Assembly (NCBI RefSeq): GCF_024449095.1
Contig: NZ_CP024628.1
Coordinates: 496,001-560,000, forward strand
DNA length: 64,000 nucleotides
Direction: 5' to 3'
Origin: Vibrio coralliilyticus
GTDB lineage: Bacteria > Pseudomonadota > Gammaproteobacteria > Enterobacterales > Vibrionaceae
Within the stretch, counting starts at the first letter, position 1, and each line of letters opens with the position of its first letter. Below, one piece after another: positions 8,051 to 16,967 of this stretch. A program made the position numbers and the translations under genes. The notes below the pieces were generated by a model. That model was given only the letters and a program-made list of their open reading frames with translations, did no database searches and had not been told where the DNA came from.

Positions 8051-9087
8051 TACAGAATCTTCCCTTTTTGTTTGAACAGCAAATAGATAAAGAATGGCGC
8101 GCCAATGATAGCAGTGACGATACCTACAGGGAGCTCAGCTGGAGCGAAAGCGACTCGAGAGAACATGTCAGCAATGGTGAGGAGCAGAGCGCCCATCAGT
8201 GCTGAAATTGGCAGTAGGCTACGATGATCAGGTCCAGACAGCATTCTCCCCAAATGAGGAATAATCAAACCAATGAAGCCTATCATGCCTGATACACTAA
8301 CAGTCACACCAACACCAACTGCGGTTAGGAGGATGAGCTGGCGCTTAAGTTTCTGAACGGGAATCCCAAGATGGTTTGCTTCGGCTTCTCCGAGCAACAA
8401 TGCGTTGAGAGGCATAGCCTTACGCATAAAAATAATCATTAGAAGGAGTAAGGTCACTGCACATAGGGTTATACTGGTCCAGTTGGCACCAGCTAGGGAG
8501 CCCATTTGCCATAATGATAAATCACGAAGCATTTGGTCATTGGCGATGAAACTCATAAAACCGATGCCTGCGACAGATAAAGCATTGAACGCGACACCTG
8601 CCAGTAGCATGATGGTGACTGACGTCCCCATTTTACTAGTACCGAGTTTGTAGACCATCACGGTTGTCAATGCCCCGCCGAAAAAGGCGAATAAAGGCAC
8701 GGCGGCGAAATTCATCAACTGTGGGTAGTCGATGCTGAATGTTGCAAACATCACCATCGCAAAAGCAGCACCCAAAGAGGCACCGGCAGAAACACCAATA
8801 ATACCGGGTTCGGCCAGTGGGTTGCGAAACAAGCCTTGCATAACGGTGCCACACATCGCCAAGATGGCACCAACCAGCATAGATAAGACTGTGCGAGGAA
8901 AGCGGATCTCATGGATAACCATATTGATGTGAGGTGCCAGCTCATTTGAGCGGATAACGAGACTATAAAAGCTGTCCATAAAACTGATGTTCATTGGACC
9001 TACGGTCACTGATGCTAACGCAGTCAGCGCTAAAACGGAGCTAAACAGCATTAGTGCAGCAGATAAAGGGATACGACGTAACAACAT
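8050..9087 (-). CDS. hutC: Hemin ABC transporter permease HutC
   Basis: A 345-residue FecCD-type permease with about nine or ten membrane segments. The family block NPLAEPGIIGVSAGASLGA and the ATPase-contact region GFIGLIIPHLGRML are both visible. As a homodimer it should carry hemin from HutB across the inner membrane. It is followed without gap by hutD and preceded by hutB, with a nine-base spacer. Confidence 0.93.
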   Translation of the reverse strand: MLLRRIPLSAALMLFSSVLALTALASVTVGPMNISFMDSFYSLVIRSNELAPHINMVIHEIRFPRTVLSMLVGAILAMCGTVMQGLFRNPLAEPGIIGVSAGASLGAAFAMVMFATFSIDYPQLMNFAAVPLFAFFGGALTTVMVYKLGTSKMGTSVTIMLLAGVAFNALSVAGIGFMSFIANDQMLRDLSLWQMGSLAGANWTSITLCAVTLLLLMIIFMRKAMPLNALLLGEAEANHLGIPVQKLKRQLILLTAVGVGVTVSVSGMIGFIGLIIPHLGRMLSGPDHRSLLPISALMGALLLTIADMFSRVAFAPAELPVGIVTAIIGAPFFIYLLFKQKGKIL

Positions 9088-9096
9088 GAGCGAAAT

Positions 9097-9951
9097 TTAT
9101 TCCATGGTAGTCAGTAGTAAGCTCAAACGTTCAGCTTCAGAGAGACTTTTTAGGCCCAAGCCACCGACAAGAGCGTGTCCATCCACTGTGATGATGTTTT
9201 TTGACTGACCCGCAGGCGTTGCGGCCAGCAGTGGCATTTTGGCTAAAATGGCATCGGCTCCTCCCATTTTTTCATAACTACGGCCGCTTACCAGAATGAC
9301 ATCAGGTTGCATCTCGAGCATAGCTTCGGTGGATAGTGGCTTGTATGAATCCAGCTTACTTGCTGCGGGATTGATGCCTCCCGCTAACTCAATGATGGCG
9401 TTAGGTGTTGTGTTAGCGCCAGCAACGTTGGCAGGGCGTCCTTCATGAATCAGCAGAAACAGGACTTTTGGGGCTTCTTTGGTTTTTGCTTTGTTTTTCT
9501 CAAGGCTCGAAATCTGTTGGTTTACTTCCGCTTTGAGCACTTCAGCATTTTTCTGGCTATCGGTTAGCGCTGCGATTTCATCAATACGTTCCAGCAAGCC
9601 TTCAGGAGTAGGTAAGGTATTGACGATATTGACCTCAACACCAGCAGTTTTGAGTTGACTCAGGCTCGTTTCTGGCCCCATTTCATCGGAACCAATCAAT
9701 CGTGTTGGGTTAAGTGCCATCAAGCCTTCAGAGGATAAATTACGATGGTAACCGATCTTCGGGAGGGTTAAGTTTTGCGGCAGTTCGCTGGTGACATCGA
9801 CGGCAACCAGCTGGTTTTGCTGCTCTAAGGCGAGGATAAGTTCGGTCACCGCGCTACCCGCACTGATGATACGTTCATTTGCTATCGCTGTTGCAGCAAC
9901 CGTAGAAAGGGATAGGGCGGCAATTCCTTTGATCAATGTTTTCTTAAGCAT
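9097..9951 (-). CDS. hutB: Periplasmic hemin-binding protein HutB
   Basis: A 284-residue class III solute-binding protein. The signal peptide ends ATAIA before NERIISAGSAVTE. The mature part has the two-lobe helical-linker layout of HmuT/BtuF, with YHRNLSSEGLMALNPTRLIG resembling the heme-ligand Tyr loop. It should take hemin from the TonB-dependent receptor and pass it to HutC. No receptor gene lies in the window. Confidence 0.92.
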   Translation of the reverse strand: MLKKTLIKGIAALSLSTVAATAIANERIISAGSAVTELILALEQQNQLVAVDVTSELPQNLTLPKIGYHRNLSSEGLMALNPTRLIGSDEMGPETSLSQLKTAGVEVNIVNTLPTPEGLLERIDEIAALTDSQKNAEVLKAEVNQQISSLEKNKAKTKEAPKVLFLLIHEGRPANVAGANTTPNAIIELAGGINPAASKLDSYKPLSTEAMLEMQPDVILVSGRSYEKMGGADAILAKMPLLAATPAGQSKNIITVDGHALVGGLGLKSLSEAERLSLLLTTME

Positions 9952-9959
9952 AATAGACT

Positions 9960-10376
9960 CTATTGTTTTAATTCTTCCGTAAGCAGTTGTGTCGCCTGAA
10001 TACCGTTTTCTTGTAAGAAGGCGAGTAGCTTGACGAGGTACTGCACGTCGGCGGTTTTTTCTGCACCAATCACTATCGGATGATGGTTTGATTTATGCTC
10101 CTCCAGAAGAGCAAGTTTGAAGTTTTCCCAATCAATATATTCTTTGCCATTGATTGCCCAGTAAGGCTCATTTGCAAGAAGGTTGACGGTAATAGATTTA
10201 GTATCCACTTCCGCGACTGCTTGCGAGTCAGTTGTTGGAAGATCGACTTCCAGCGAATCGAGCTTGACGGCGGCGGTGAGCATCAGGAACACCATGACAA
10301 TAAAAATAATATCCAGTAGAGGAGTAAGATCAGGCGTTAGACCGAAGTGACTCTTCTCTTGTGATACTTTAATCAT
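9960..10376 (-). CDS. exbD: TonB-system energising protein ExbD
   Basis: A 138-residue inner-membrane protein with one N-terminal segment (LLDIIFIVMVFLMLTAAVKL) carrying the essential membrane Asp of ExbD/TolR proteins, then a periplasmic domain. The start at 10376 is chosen over a longer frame because its ATG overlaps the exbB stop (ATGA) and gives the family's usual length. With ExbB it converts proton motive force into TonB motion. Confidence 0.93.
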   Translation of the reverse strand: MIKVSQEKSHFGLTPDLTPLLDIIFIVMVFLMLTAAVKLDSLEVDLPTTDSQAVAEVDTKSITVNLLANEPYWAINGKEYIDWENFKLALLEEHKSNHHPIVIGAEKTADVQYLVKLLAFLQENGIQATQLLTEELKQ

Positions 10377-11062
10377 GATGATGCCTCGGCCAATGGTATT
10401 GGGGCTTTCGCTGATACTTGAGGCGAAACGTGTTGGAGACTGATGCCTTCCAACCACAAGTTAACGTAGTTGAGTGTGTGTTCTAGTTTTGCCATGACTT
10501 TATCGGCCCATAGGCCAAGCAATTGAGCACCAGCAATGGCAGGGAGTGCGATCAGCAGACCAGCAGCGGTTGTGCGCATCGCTAAACCAAGGCCATCTGC
10601 AAGATCGTTGGGTGTAATACTGCCCGTTGATGCGGCAACACCTTTGAACATTTCAATAAGGCCAAGTACGGTCCCCAAGAGACCGATAAGAGGGCTGATC
10701 ACACCGATGAGAGTCAGCAAGCGAAGGCCAGAATTAAGTTGATGACGCTTTTCCTGAAGCCACATACCCGCGGCATCTTCACGTAAAACTTTGGAAAATG
10801 AATGGTGAGCTAGCAGCATCGCCACGCCTTTATATAGCAGCGGCCGGCGCGGAGAGAGTTTCTCAGCCAGTGCTTCTAGTTGCTGTTTGTCTGAAGGGGA
10901 AATTTGGTTGAGCTCATTGCGGATAGCGCGCTTACCCACGCCCAAACTGATCATGACTTGAAACAAACGTTCGGTGATGATCATAACGGTTAATGCTGAA
11001 CAAATGATCAAAGGCCATGTCATCAGGCCAAGCTGTTCTTGTAATTGATGTAGTTGTTCCAT
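10373..11062 (-). CDS. exbB: TonB-system proton channel protein ExbB
   Basis: A 229-residue MotA/TolQ/ExbB-family protein with three membrane segments. The conserved GLLGTVLGLIEMF and the later GLAMRTTAAGLLIALPAI blocks are diagnostic. It starts two bases after tonB ends and overlaps exbD, so the three energising proteins are made together. The set corresponds to the TonB1-type system of vibrios, which serves heme uptake. Confidence 0.93.
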   Translation of the reverse strand: MEQLHQLQEQLGLMTWPLIICSALTVMIITERLFQVMISLGVGKRAIRNELNQISPSDKQQLEALAEKLSPRRPLLYKGVAMLLAHHSFSKVLREDAAGMWLQEKRHQLNSGLRLLTLIGVISPLIGLLGTVLGLIEMFKGVAASTGSITPNDLADGLGLAMRTTAAGLLIALPAIAGAQLLGLWADKVMAKLEHTLNYVNLWLEGISLQHVSPQVSAKAPIPLAEASS

Positions 11063-11064
11063 TG

Positions 11065-11823
11065 TTAATCCAATTTAAAGCGAACGGGTAATCTGACGCG
11101 GTGGGCCATTTTTTGTCCGTTAACGATGTGCGGAGAAAATTTCCACTTTTTGATGGCTTTCAGAGCTGAGTTATCCAAGATGGTTGCTCCGGAAGAAGAA
11201 ATTAAGATTTGTTTAACCTGATCACCGTTTTCGTCCAGCCAGACTTCATACATAGCTACGCCTTCAAGTTTTCTTTTCTGTGCGAGTCTTGGATAGACAG
11301 GTCGAGTCGGTTTCGATAAGAAGCTCGGTCTGTTTACCAGTACCGGTTCTTGGCTAATGCCTTGGTTTACTTCAGCAGGTTGAGGTTTCGTTTGTTCCAC
11401 AACCTCTTTTTTCTTTTCTGGCTTCTCTGCAGTTTTTTTAGCAACAGGTTGTTCTTGTGGTTTCTTCTGCGTTGTTTTCTTAACGGATTGGTCAGTCTTT
11501 TTCTCAACCACCTTTTTCTGTTGTTTAGGTGCCCCTTTTTTTACTACCGGTTTCTCTTTCACCACTGGCTTTTTTACTGGCGGTTCGACTTTCGCCGGTT
11601 CAACTGGTTTAGGAGGCTCAGGTGCTTCTACGGGTTGTTCAACGACAGGCTCCGGTTCCGCTGGTGGTTGTGGAGTGGGGACGGCTTTGAAATTGATAGA
11701 GACCGTGGAAGATTGCGCACCAGCAGGCATCGCATGAAGCTTTGGCTCATCAGCGACAAAGAGAATTGTGGTATGAAGAGCAAGGGAAACGCCTCCTGCT
11801 ATCGCATATCTTTTTAGGTTCAC
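11065..11823 (-). CDS. tonB: TonB energy-transducing protein
   Basis: A 252-residue protein with an N-terminal anchor (RYAIAGGVSLALHTTILFV), a long Pro/Lys/Glu-rich spacer crossing the periplasm, and a C-terminal TonB domain with RPVYPRLAQKRKLEG and ALKAIKKWKFSP. The start is GTG at 11823, with GAGG about eight bases upstream; another in-frame GTG lies twelve bases earlier. It is the first gene of the hemin import operon and is preceded by a Fur-like site shared with hutW. Confidence 0.92.
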   Translation of the reverse strand: MNLKRYAIAGGVSLALHTTILFVADEPKLHAMPAGAQSSTVSINFKAVPTPQPPAEPEPVVEQPVEAPEPPKPVEPAKVEPPVKKPVVKEKPVVKKGAPKQQKKVVEKKTDQSVKKTTQKKPQEQPVAKKTAEKPEKKKEVVEQTKPQPAEVNQGISQEPVLVNRPSFLSKPTRPVYPRLAQKRKLEGVAMYEVWLDENGDQVKQILISSSGATILDNSALKAIKKWKFSPHIVNGQKMAHRVRLPVRFKLD

Positions 11824-11890
11824 TACCAGCCTCACGAATGAGTCATTTTTTACAACATGGAATGAGATTATTACTTACAATCGAAATAAG

Positions 11891-11916
11891 ATCAATTATC
11901 AATTGCATTATCATTT
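11891..11916. promoter_or_regulatory. Fur-like operator between tonB and hutW
   Basis: The stretch contains overlapping ATTATC / GATAAT hexamers (ATCAATTATCAATTG and GCATTATCATT) that match much of the Fur 19-mer on the minus strand. It lies between two divergent iron/heme operons known in vibrios to be Fur-repressed. The exact boundaries are inferred. Confidence 0.55.
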
Positions 11917-11995
11917 GTGCCATTTTATGATCGTTGGCAGTTTTGAAAGATTTAGCGCGAGCCCTTGTGGAATAAGCGTTAAGAGATGTTATGTG

Positions 11996-13366
11996 ATGTT
12001 AGATATTGATAAATTTGATGAATCAATTTTGGGAGAGGATACGCCTGATCCGTTGCGATTTGCGTTCCCCAAAAAGCATTCTGCTCATGCGGACGGTATG
12101 GCATCTCCCATCATGCCTGAGCAAAAAGTGCCACTTCTCAACACCTTGTATGAACAACAAGGTCAACGTAACAAAAAGCGTTGCCTATACATTCATATTC
12201 CTTTCTGCCGGGTCCGATGTACTTTCTGCAATTTCTTCCAAAATGCTGCGAGCCGAAAACTGGTTGATGACTACTTCGAAGCACTGATTAATGAAATCAA
12301 GCAGAAGAGCGCTTTGCCTTGGACACAGACCGGTGTTTTTCATGCGGTTTATATTGGTGGTGGAACGCCTACCGATCTCTCGGCGGAGCAGGTTGAGCGT
12401 TTGGGTAAAGCCATACGTCATTACTTCCCGCTTGCTACAGATTGTGAGATCACCTTAGAAGGGCGAATCAATCGATTCAGCGACGAAATGTTTGAAAGGG
12501 CTCTGCAAGGTGGCTTTAACCGTTTCTCCTTTGGTATTCAGAGTTTTGATACCAAAGTCCGCCGTAGCGCAAAACGTCTGGACGATCGTGAAGTTGTACT
12601 GGAGCGTGTCGCGCAGCTCGCTGCCGCCGAAGAGGCGCCAATCATTCTTGACCTTCTATACGGTCTTCCGTATCAGACGCTAGATGTATTTGAGCAGGAC
12701 TTGAATGATTTCATGTCGACAGGCGCTCACGGGTTAGATCTCTATCAGCTTGTGGTCGGTGGAACCGCGCCGATGCTGAATTTGGTTGAAAAAGGCAAGA
12801 TACCACCCCCAGCAACGACACCAGATAAAGCATCAATGTATGAACTTGGCGTCGCGTTTATGGACAAACATCATATGCGTCAGCTAAGTGTTAATCACTG
12901 GGCAAGAGACAATCGAGAGCGCAGCCAGTACAACAGCCTAGCAAAAACATACGCTGAAGTATTACCTATCGGTTGTGGCGCTGGTGGCAACATCGGTGGT
13001 TATGGAATGATGAACCACCGCACATTAGACACTTACATGAACGCGATGAAGTCTGGTGGTTCAGTCGTCGCGATGATGACCAAGCAACATGCGCTGGAGC
13101 CTTTGTTTGCTGCGATTAAGTCTGGTTTCGACAAAGGTGTCGTTAGCCGTCGTCAACTACCTTTATTAGCAGGTGAAGATACGTTTGAGTTCTTTATGCC
13201 GCTGTTTGAAGTATGGCAGAACAAAGGCTTAGCCCGTATTGAAGGGGATTATCTAGTGCTGACTTTAGCTGGCAGCTTCTGGGCAGTCAGTCTGGCACAA
13301 GCCTGCATTCAAGTATTGCAAAAAACACATTGTGAAGTAACCGCGTCACACAAAGTGGCACTCTAA
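11996..13366 (+). CDS. hutW: HutW, radical SAM heme-utilisation protein
   Basis: A 456-residue radical SAM enzyme. The Fe-S triad CRVRCTFC (CX3CX2C) is clear, and GGGTPTDLS is the SAM-binding glycine motif. It resembles HemN-like ChuW/HutW proteins, which open the heme ring anaerobically in the enterohaemorrhagic E. coli homologue. The start at 11996 is preferred over a longer frame because the extension is not conserved-looking. It is the first gene of hutWXZ, divergent from tonB across a Fur-like site. Confidence 0.9.
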   Translation: MLDIDKFDESILGEDTPDPLRFAFPKKHSAHADGMASPIMPEQKVPLLNTLYEQQGQRNKKRCLYIHIPFCRVRCTFCNFFQNAASRKLVDDYFEALINEIKQKSALPWTQTGVFHAVYIGGGTPTDLSAEQVERLGKAIRHYFPLATDCEITLEGRINRFSDEMFERALQGGFNRFSFGIQSFDTKVRRSAKRLDDREVVLERVAQLAAAEEAPIILDLLYGLPYQTLDVFEQDLNDFMSTGAHGLDLYQLVVGGTAPMLNLVEKGKIPPPATTPDKASMYELGVAFMDKHHMRQLSVNHWARDNRERSQYNSLAKTYAEVLPIGCGAGGNIGGYGMMNHRTLDTYMNAMKSGGSVVAMMTKQHALEPLFAAIKSGFDKGVVSRRQLPLLAGEDTFEFFMPLFEVWQNKGLARIEGDYLVLTLAGSFWAVSLAQACIQVLQKTHCEVTASHKVAL

Positions 13367-13377
13367 GTGGAATTATT

Positions 13378-13881
13378 ATGGAAGCACTAAAACAACAAGT
13401 CGCTCAACTGATAGAGCAAGAACCGACACTTCTACCTGCTGCAATTGCAGAGCGTTTAGAGGTGTCTGAATTCGAAGCAGTAGCGGCTCTACCAGAAGAG
13501 ATGATTGCTTTGGCTCCGGGAGAGCAGGCTCAGTCTGTCTTGGAAAACTTGGTCGGTTTTGGCCCAGTGACAACCATTGTTCATTCGTTCGGTTCAATCT
13601 TTGAAGTGAAGGCTCCATTTCCGAAAGGCAAAGTTGCTAGAGGCTACTACAACCTGATGGGTAAAGAAGGCGAGCTTCATGGTCACCTTAAGTTAGACAA
13701 CGTGAAAAATATCGCGTTAGTTAGCAAACCGTTCATGGGACGTGAGAGTCACTACTTTGGCTTCTTCTGTGAACAAGGGAATAACATTTTTAAAATCTAT
13801 CTAGGACGCAACGAAAAGCGTGAGCTGATCGCTGAACAGGTAGAAACATTCAAGCAGTGGCAGCAAGAGCTACGTAAATAA
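13378..13881 (+). CDS. hutX: HutX, cytosolic heme carrier
   Basis: A 167-residue protein of the ChuX/HutX family, which binds heme in the cytosol and hands it to the degrading enzyme HutZ. The C-terminal half has the family features GRESHYFGFFCEQGNNIFKIYLG. It begins eleven bases after hutW and is followed by hutZ after an 80-base spacer with a hairpin, so it sits in the middle of the heme-processing operon. Confidence 0.9.
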   Translation: MEALKQQVAQLIEQEPTLLPAAIAERLEVSEFEAVAALPEEMIALAPGEQAQSVLENLVGFGPVTTIVHSFGSIFEVKAPFPKGKVARGYYNLMGKEGELHGHLKLDNVKNIALVSKPFMGRESHYFGFFCEQGNNIFKIYLGRNEKRELIAEQVETFKQWQQELRK

Positions 13882-13889
13882 ATAGGAGC

Positions 13890-13913
13890 TCCGGCATGAC
13901 AGGTTATGCCGGA
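13890..13913 (+). other. Inverted repeat in the hutX-hutZ spacer
   Basis: A perfect eight-base stem TCCGGCAT / ATGCCGGA with an eight-base loop lies between hutX and hutZ. It lacks a T-run, so it is unlikely to be a full terminator. It may protect or split the transcript and set relative expression. Confidence 0.5.
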
Positions 13914-13961
13914 AGCCAGGATTATTAGAAATAAAAAGTATTGAAAAGTCAGGAGTTCAAA

Positions 13962-14492
13962 ATGGATCCACAAGTAAAACAAGAGCGTCTTCAAGGTCGT
14001 CTTGGTCCGGAAATCAAAGAGTTTCGCCAAGAGCGTCGCACGCTTCAACTAGCCACCGTTGATGCTGATGGTCAACCGAATGTGAGCTATGCGCCATTTG
14101 TTCAAAACCAGGAAGGTTATTTCATCCTGATCTCGGAAATTGCGCGTCACGCTCGTAACCTTCAGGTTAACCCAAATGTTTCCATCATGATGATCGAAGA
14201 CGAAGATACGTCAAAGCAGCTGTTTGCGCGTAAGCGTCTGACATTTGATGCGGTAGCAAGTGTCGTTGATCGTGAGTCTGAACAATGGCAACAAATTGTG
14301 GGTCAGATGAAAGAACGCTTCGGTGAAATCATTGATGGCCTGAGCCAACTGCAAGACTTTGTTCTATTCAACCTGAAAGCTGAGAAAGGTCTGTTTGTAA
14401 AAGGCTTTGGTCAGGCTTATCAGGTATCGGGTGATGATCTGGTTGATTTTGTCCACCTTGAAGAAGGGCATAAGCAGGTAGAAAGCGCTTAA
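13962..14492 (+). CDS. hutZ: HutZ, heme-degrading protein
   Basis: A 176-residue split-barrel (PNPOx-like) protein. The start at 13962 is fixed by AGGAG six bases upstream and gives exactly the length known for V. cholerae HutZ. The C-terminal EEGHKQVESA places a histidine at residue 170, the heme axial ligand position reported for that enzyme. It releases iron from heme delivered by HutX. It is the last gene of the hutWXZ operon and is followed by a terminator. Confidence 0.93.
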   Translation: MDPQVKQERLQGRLGPEIKEFRQERRTLQLATVDADGQPNVSYAPFVQNQEGYFILISEIARHARNLQVNPNVSIMMIEDEDTSKQLFARKRLTFDAVASVVDRESEQWQQIVGQMKERFGEIIDGLSQLQDFVLFNLKAEKGLFVKGFGQAYQVSGDDLVDFVHLEEGHKQVESA

Positions 14493-14523
14493 GTTGCTCA
14501 ATTAAGGTCGAAAACTGTCTGAT

Positions 14524-14554
14524 AAGGGAGCTATACTGGCTCCCTTTGTTGTAT
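14524..14554 (+). terminator. Terminator after hutZ
   Basis: The eight-base stem AAGGGAGC / GCTCCCTT with a seven-base loop is followed by a T-rich tail, just before the next gene's ribosome binding site. Confidence 0.65.
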
Positions 14555-14569
14555 CTGAAAGGGAAAAGC

Positions 14570-15103
14570 GTGAAACCTGTAAGCAAGGATCATGGGGAAA
14601 TTTGTTATCCCTTTATTTATGAAGATAGTCCTGTGTGTGACTTTGAGATAGCAGCGGATGAGTTATGCACACGGATCGGTCTTGTTCTGACGATGGCTCT
14701 GGATGATTATAGTCGGGATGTTCTGCAACGAATCCAGCCTTATGTTTATCATTTGAATGGTTCGGTACGAGGGAAACTGGCAATCTTTGAGGAAAACCTG
14801 CAAGAACTCTATAGCGATTATAATACGCTGCGTGAAAAGCTAGACGGAGGTTTTAAAGGCTTTGTACTGCCCGGAGGGCATCCTATTTCGGCTGAATTGC
14901 ATCTGTGCCGCACGCAAGCAAAGAAAGTTGTACGTGCACTCGTGGCTGTTGAACATGCAGGTAAAAAATCACCGGATCCAATTTTGTTTCGATATGCTAA
15001 TTTGTTAGCGAACGTCATGTATACACTGGCTTCTTATACTAACCAGATTCACCAGGTCGTTGAAACTGAGTTTGTCAGTAAAAGCTATCCAATGCCAAAA
15101 TAG
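14570..15103 (+). CDS. PduO/CobA-like cobalamin adenosyltransferase-family protein
   Basis: A 177-residue helical protein. The segment FVLPGGHPISAELHLCRTQAKK matches the core of PduO-type ATP:cob(I)alamin adenosyltransferases (LPGG...A.LH..R). However, the following catalytic RRAER stretch is replaced by KVVRALVAV, so activity is doubtful. The start is GTG at 14570 with AAGGGA upstream. It lies directly after hutWXZ on the same strand but beyond a terminator. It could be an active variant, or a family member with another, perhaps tetrapyrrole-linked, role. Confidence 0.6.
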   Translation: MKPVSKDHGEICYPFIYEDSPVCDFEIAADELCTRIGLVLTMALDDYSRDVLQRIQPYVYHLNGSVRGKLAIFEENLQELYSDYNTLREKLDGGFKGFVLPGGHPISAELHLCRTQAKKVVRALVAVEHAGKKSPDPILFRYANLLANVMYTLASYTNQIHQVVETEFVSKSYPMPK

Positions 15104-15125
15104 TATCAGTTAACGGCAATGAAAA

Positions 15126-15150
15126 CGCCCGGCATTGAGCCGGGCGCTGT
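15126..15150. terminator. Bidirectional terminator between PduO-like gene and malK
   Basis: The perfect eight-base stem CGCCCGGC / GCCGGGCG has a five-base loop, with TTTT on both strands, between convergent genes. Confidence 0.8.
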
Positions 15151-15166
15151 TTTAATCGATTGTCGA

Positions 15167-16288
15167 TTACTCTTCGAAATCGACGCCTGCTTCTTTGTAT
15201 AGGCGGCGACAAGCTTTACCGTCACTGTGGAATAAGTGACAGCGGTGCGCTGGAATACCTACCATCAGTTTGTCGCCGGCTTCGACCGCTAGCGTGTCTG
15301 GCTGGCGGTAGATCATATCCGCGTCAGCCGCGTCAATGTGCATGTATACCTGCGTTTCGTTACCCAACTTCTCTACGATGTTGATTTCACCTTCAATAGC
15401 AGCGTCACCTTGATCGGCAGGAAGCAAGTGCTCTGGGCGCACACCCAGCGACATACGCTCGCCACGGGTTACAGTACGGCCATCAACCGGAATCCAGAAA
15501 GTTGTGCCATTTGCTAGCTGTACCATGACACGGTCGTCTTCTACAGCTTCAATGAAGACACTCATAAAGTTCATCTTAGGTGAGCCGATGAAACCAGCCA
15601 CAAAGCGGTTTTGAGGGTAATGGTATAGCTCAAGTGGTTTACCTACCTGAGCAACATAGCCTGCGTCCAATACCACGATCTTATCTGCCATGGTCATGGC
15701 TTCTACCTGATCGTGAGTCACGTAAATCATGGTACAACCTAGTTTACGCTGAAGCTTAGTGATCTCAGAACGCATCTGAACACGTAACGCTGCGTCTAGG
15801 TTTGATAGAGGTTCATCAAGAAGGAAAACATTAGGTTGAGAAACCAGAGTACGACCAATCGCCACACGCTGACGTTGACCACCAGATAGGGCTTTAGGTT
15901 GGCGATCCAGCAAGTGACTAAGTTGGAGAATATCAGCTGCGTGTTCAACGCGCTTATCGATTTCACCTTTATCGGCTTTTGCTAACTTGAGACCAAATGA
16001 CATGTTGTCATAGAGATTTAAGTGTGGGTATAGCGCGTAAGATTGGAAGACCATACCTACACCGCGCTGAGAAGGTTCCACTTCGTTCATGCGTTCTTCA
16101 CCAATGTAAAGATCACCAGAAGTAATGTCTTCTAAACCAGCAATACAACGTAGCAGAGTTGATTTACCACAGCCTGACGGACCAACGAAGACGACAAACT
16201 CGCCTTCTTGAATGTCCAGATCAACGTTCTTTGAAATTAAAACGTCGCCATAAGCTTTACATACATTTTTTAACGTGACACTCGCCAT
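15167..16288 (-). CDS. malK: Maltose/maltodextrin importer ATPase MalK
   Basis: A 373-residue ABC ATPase. Walker A GPSGCGKS, signature LSGGQRQR, Walker [13 protein letters not shown] and the H-loop YVTHDQ are present. A C-terminal regulatory OB-like domain of about 130 residues follows, with GVRPEHL. It powers MalFGK2 at the inner membrane, and in enterics it also binds MalT and enzyme IIA-Glc. It is divergent from malEFG across a 680-base regulatory region, the same arrangement as in enterics. Confidence 0.95.
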   Translation of the reverse strand: MASVTLKNVCKAYGDVLISKNVDLDIQEGEFVVFVGPSGCGKSTLLRCIAGLEDITSGDLYIGEERMNEVEPSQRGVGMVFQSYALYPHLNLYDNMSFGLKLAKADKGEIDKRVEHAADILQLSHLLDRQPKALSGGQRQRVAIGRTLVSQPNVFLLDEPLSNLDAALRVQMRSEITKLQRKLGCTMIYVTHDQVEAMTMADKIVVLDAGYVAQVGKPLELYHYPQNRFVAGFIGSPKMNFMSVFIEAVEDDRVMVQLANGTTFWIPVDGRTVTRGERMSLGVRPEHLLPADQGDAAIEGEINIVEKLGNETQVYMHIDAADADMIYRQPDTLAVEAGDKLMVGIPAHRCHLFHSDGKACRRLYKEAGVDFEE

Positions 16289-16620
16289 CTAGCTCGTCCT
16301 CGATCAATATTTTTGTTTTACTGCCCATCATTATATGAATTATCGCGCGAGCAGTAAGTGTAGGAATTCGGTAAGGTGAATCGAAGTGTAAGAAAATAAG
16401 GGTGATGGATTCAATCGCATCACCCGTCAAAGCCAAATGAAAGTTCGCTTCCCCCGTATGAAAGTAACTGTCTCCCCCGTTGAATCCAAACTGGTAATGA
16501 CACCAGAATTACTACGAACATTTACTTCATTACAGCGAACCTTGCGGCATTGCAAACCAGCTTTTCGTTCGATTGCCAAGCAATTCAAAACGTACTGGAA
16601 AGGGTTCTTACCATCCACTC

Positions 16621-16875
16621 TCGGATGACTGTAGTTTGGCTTTATTGCACTGTTGCTACATCCTCCCGATGAACTTTTTTAAAGGGGTAGTAGGCAGGGA
16701 GTAGGGAGAGTAGGGCTGATTGCACGGAGTTAGATCGAGTTCAAAGAAATATGGGGTTTGATGGTGAACTTGGTCACGTTAAGGGTCAATTTTGTGATTC
16801 TGGTCGCCTAGCCGACGGATGATGATCACGAAAATAGTCCATAATACCGAGGGCGTAGGGAGTAGGAGGATGAGC
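16621..16875. promoter_or_regulatory. malK-malE divergent control region with MalT- and CRP-like sites
   Basis: The 16289-16967 spacer holds several matches to the MalT box GGGGA(T/G)GAGG around the core GGATGA: 16621-16630, 16656-16665 (reverse), 16815-16824 and 16866-16875 (GAGGATGAGC, eight of ten). A CRP-like site GGTGA-N6-TCACG lies at 16763-16778. The pattern matches the known MalT/CRP control of malEFG and malK, but each box is a by-eye call. An additional purine-rich GGGAGTAGGGAG stretch lies near 16690. Confidence 0.55.
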
Positions 16876-16967
16876 TAATTGACAGTTTAGCTAAAAATGT
16901 ATGTCGAAATACGGTGAAACCTCTGAACGGTGGAGCCCTACAACACAAATATAAAAAGGATATGAAC

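Noticed and set aside
11350..11817. 155-codon plus-strand frame opposite tonB
   Set aside because: It is the complement of the Pro/Lys-rich TonB spacer; composition (Phe/Leu/Arg runs) is an artefact of that bias.
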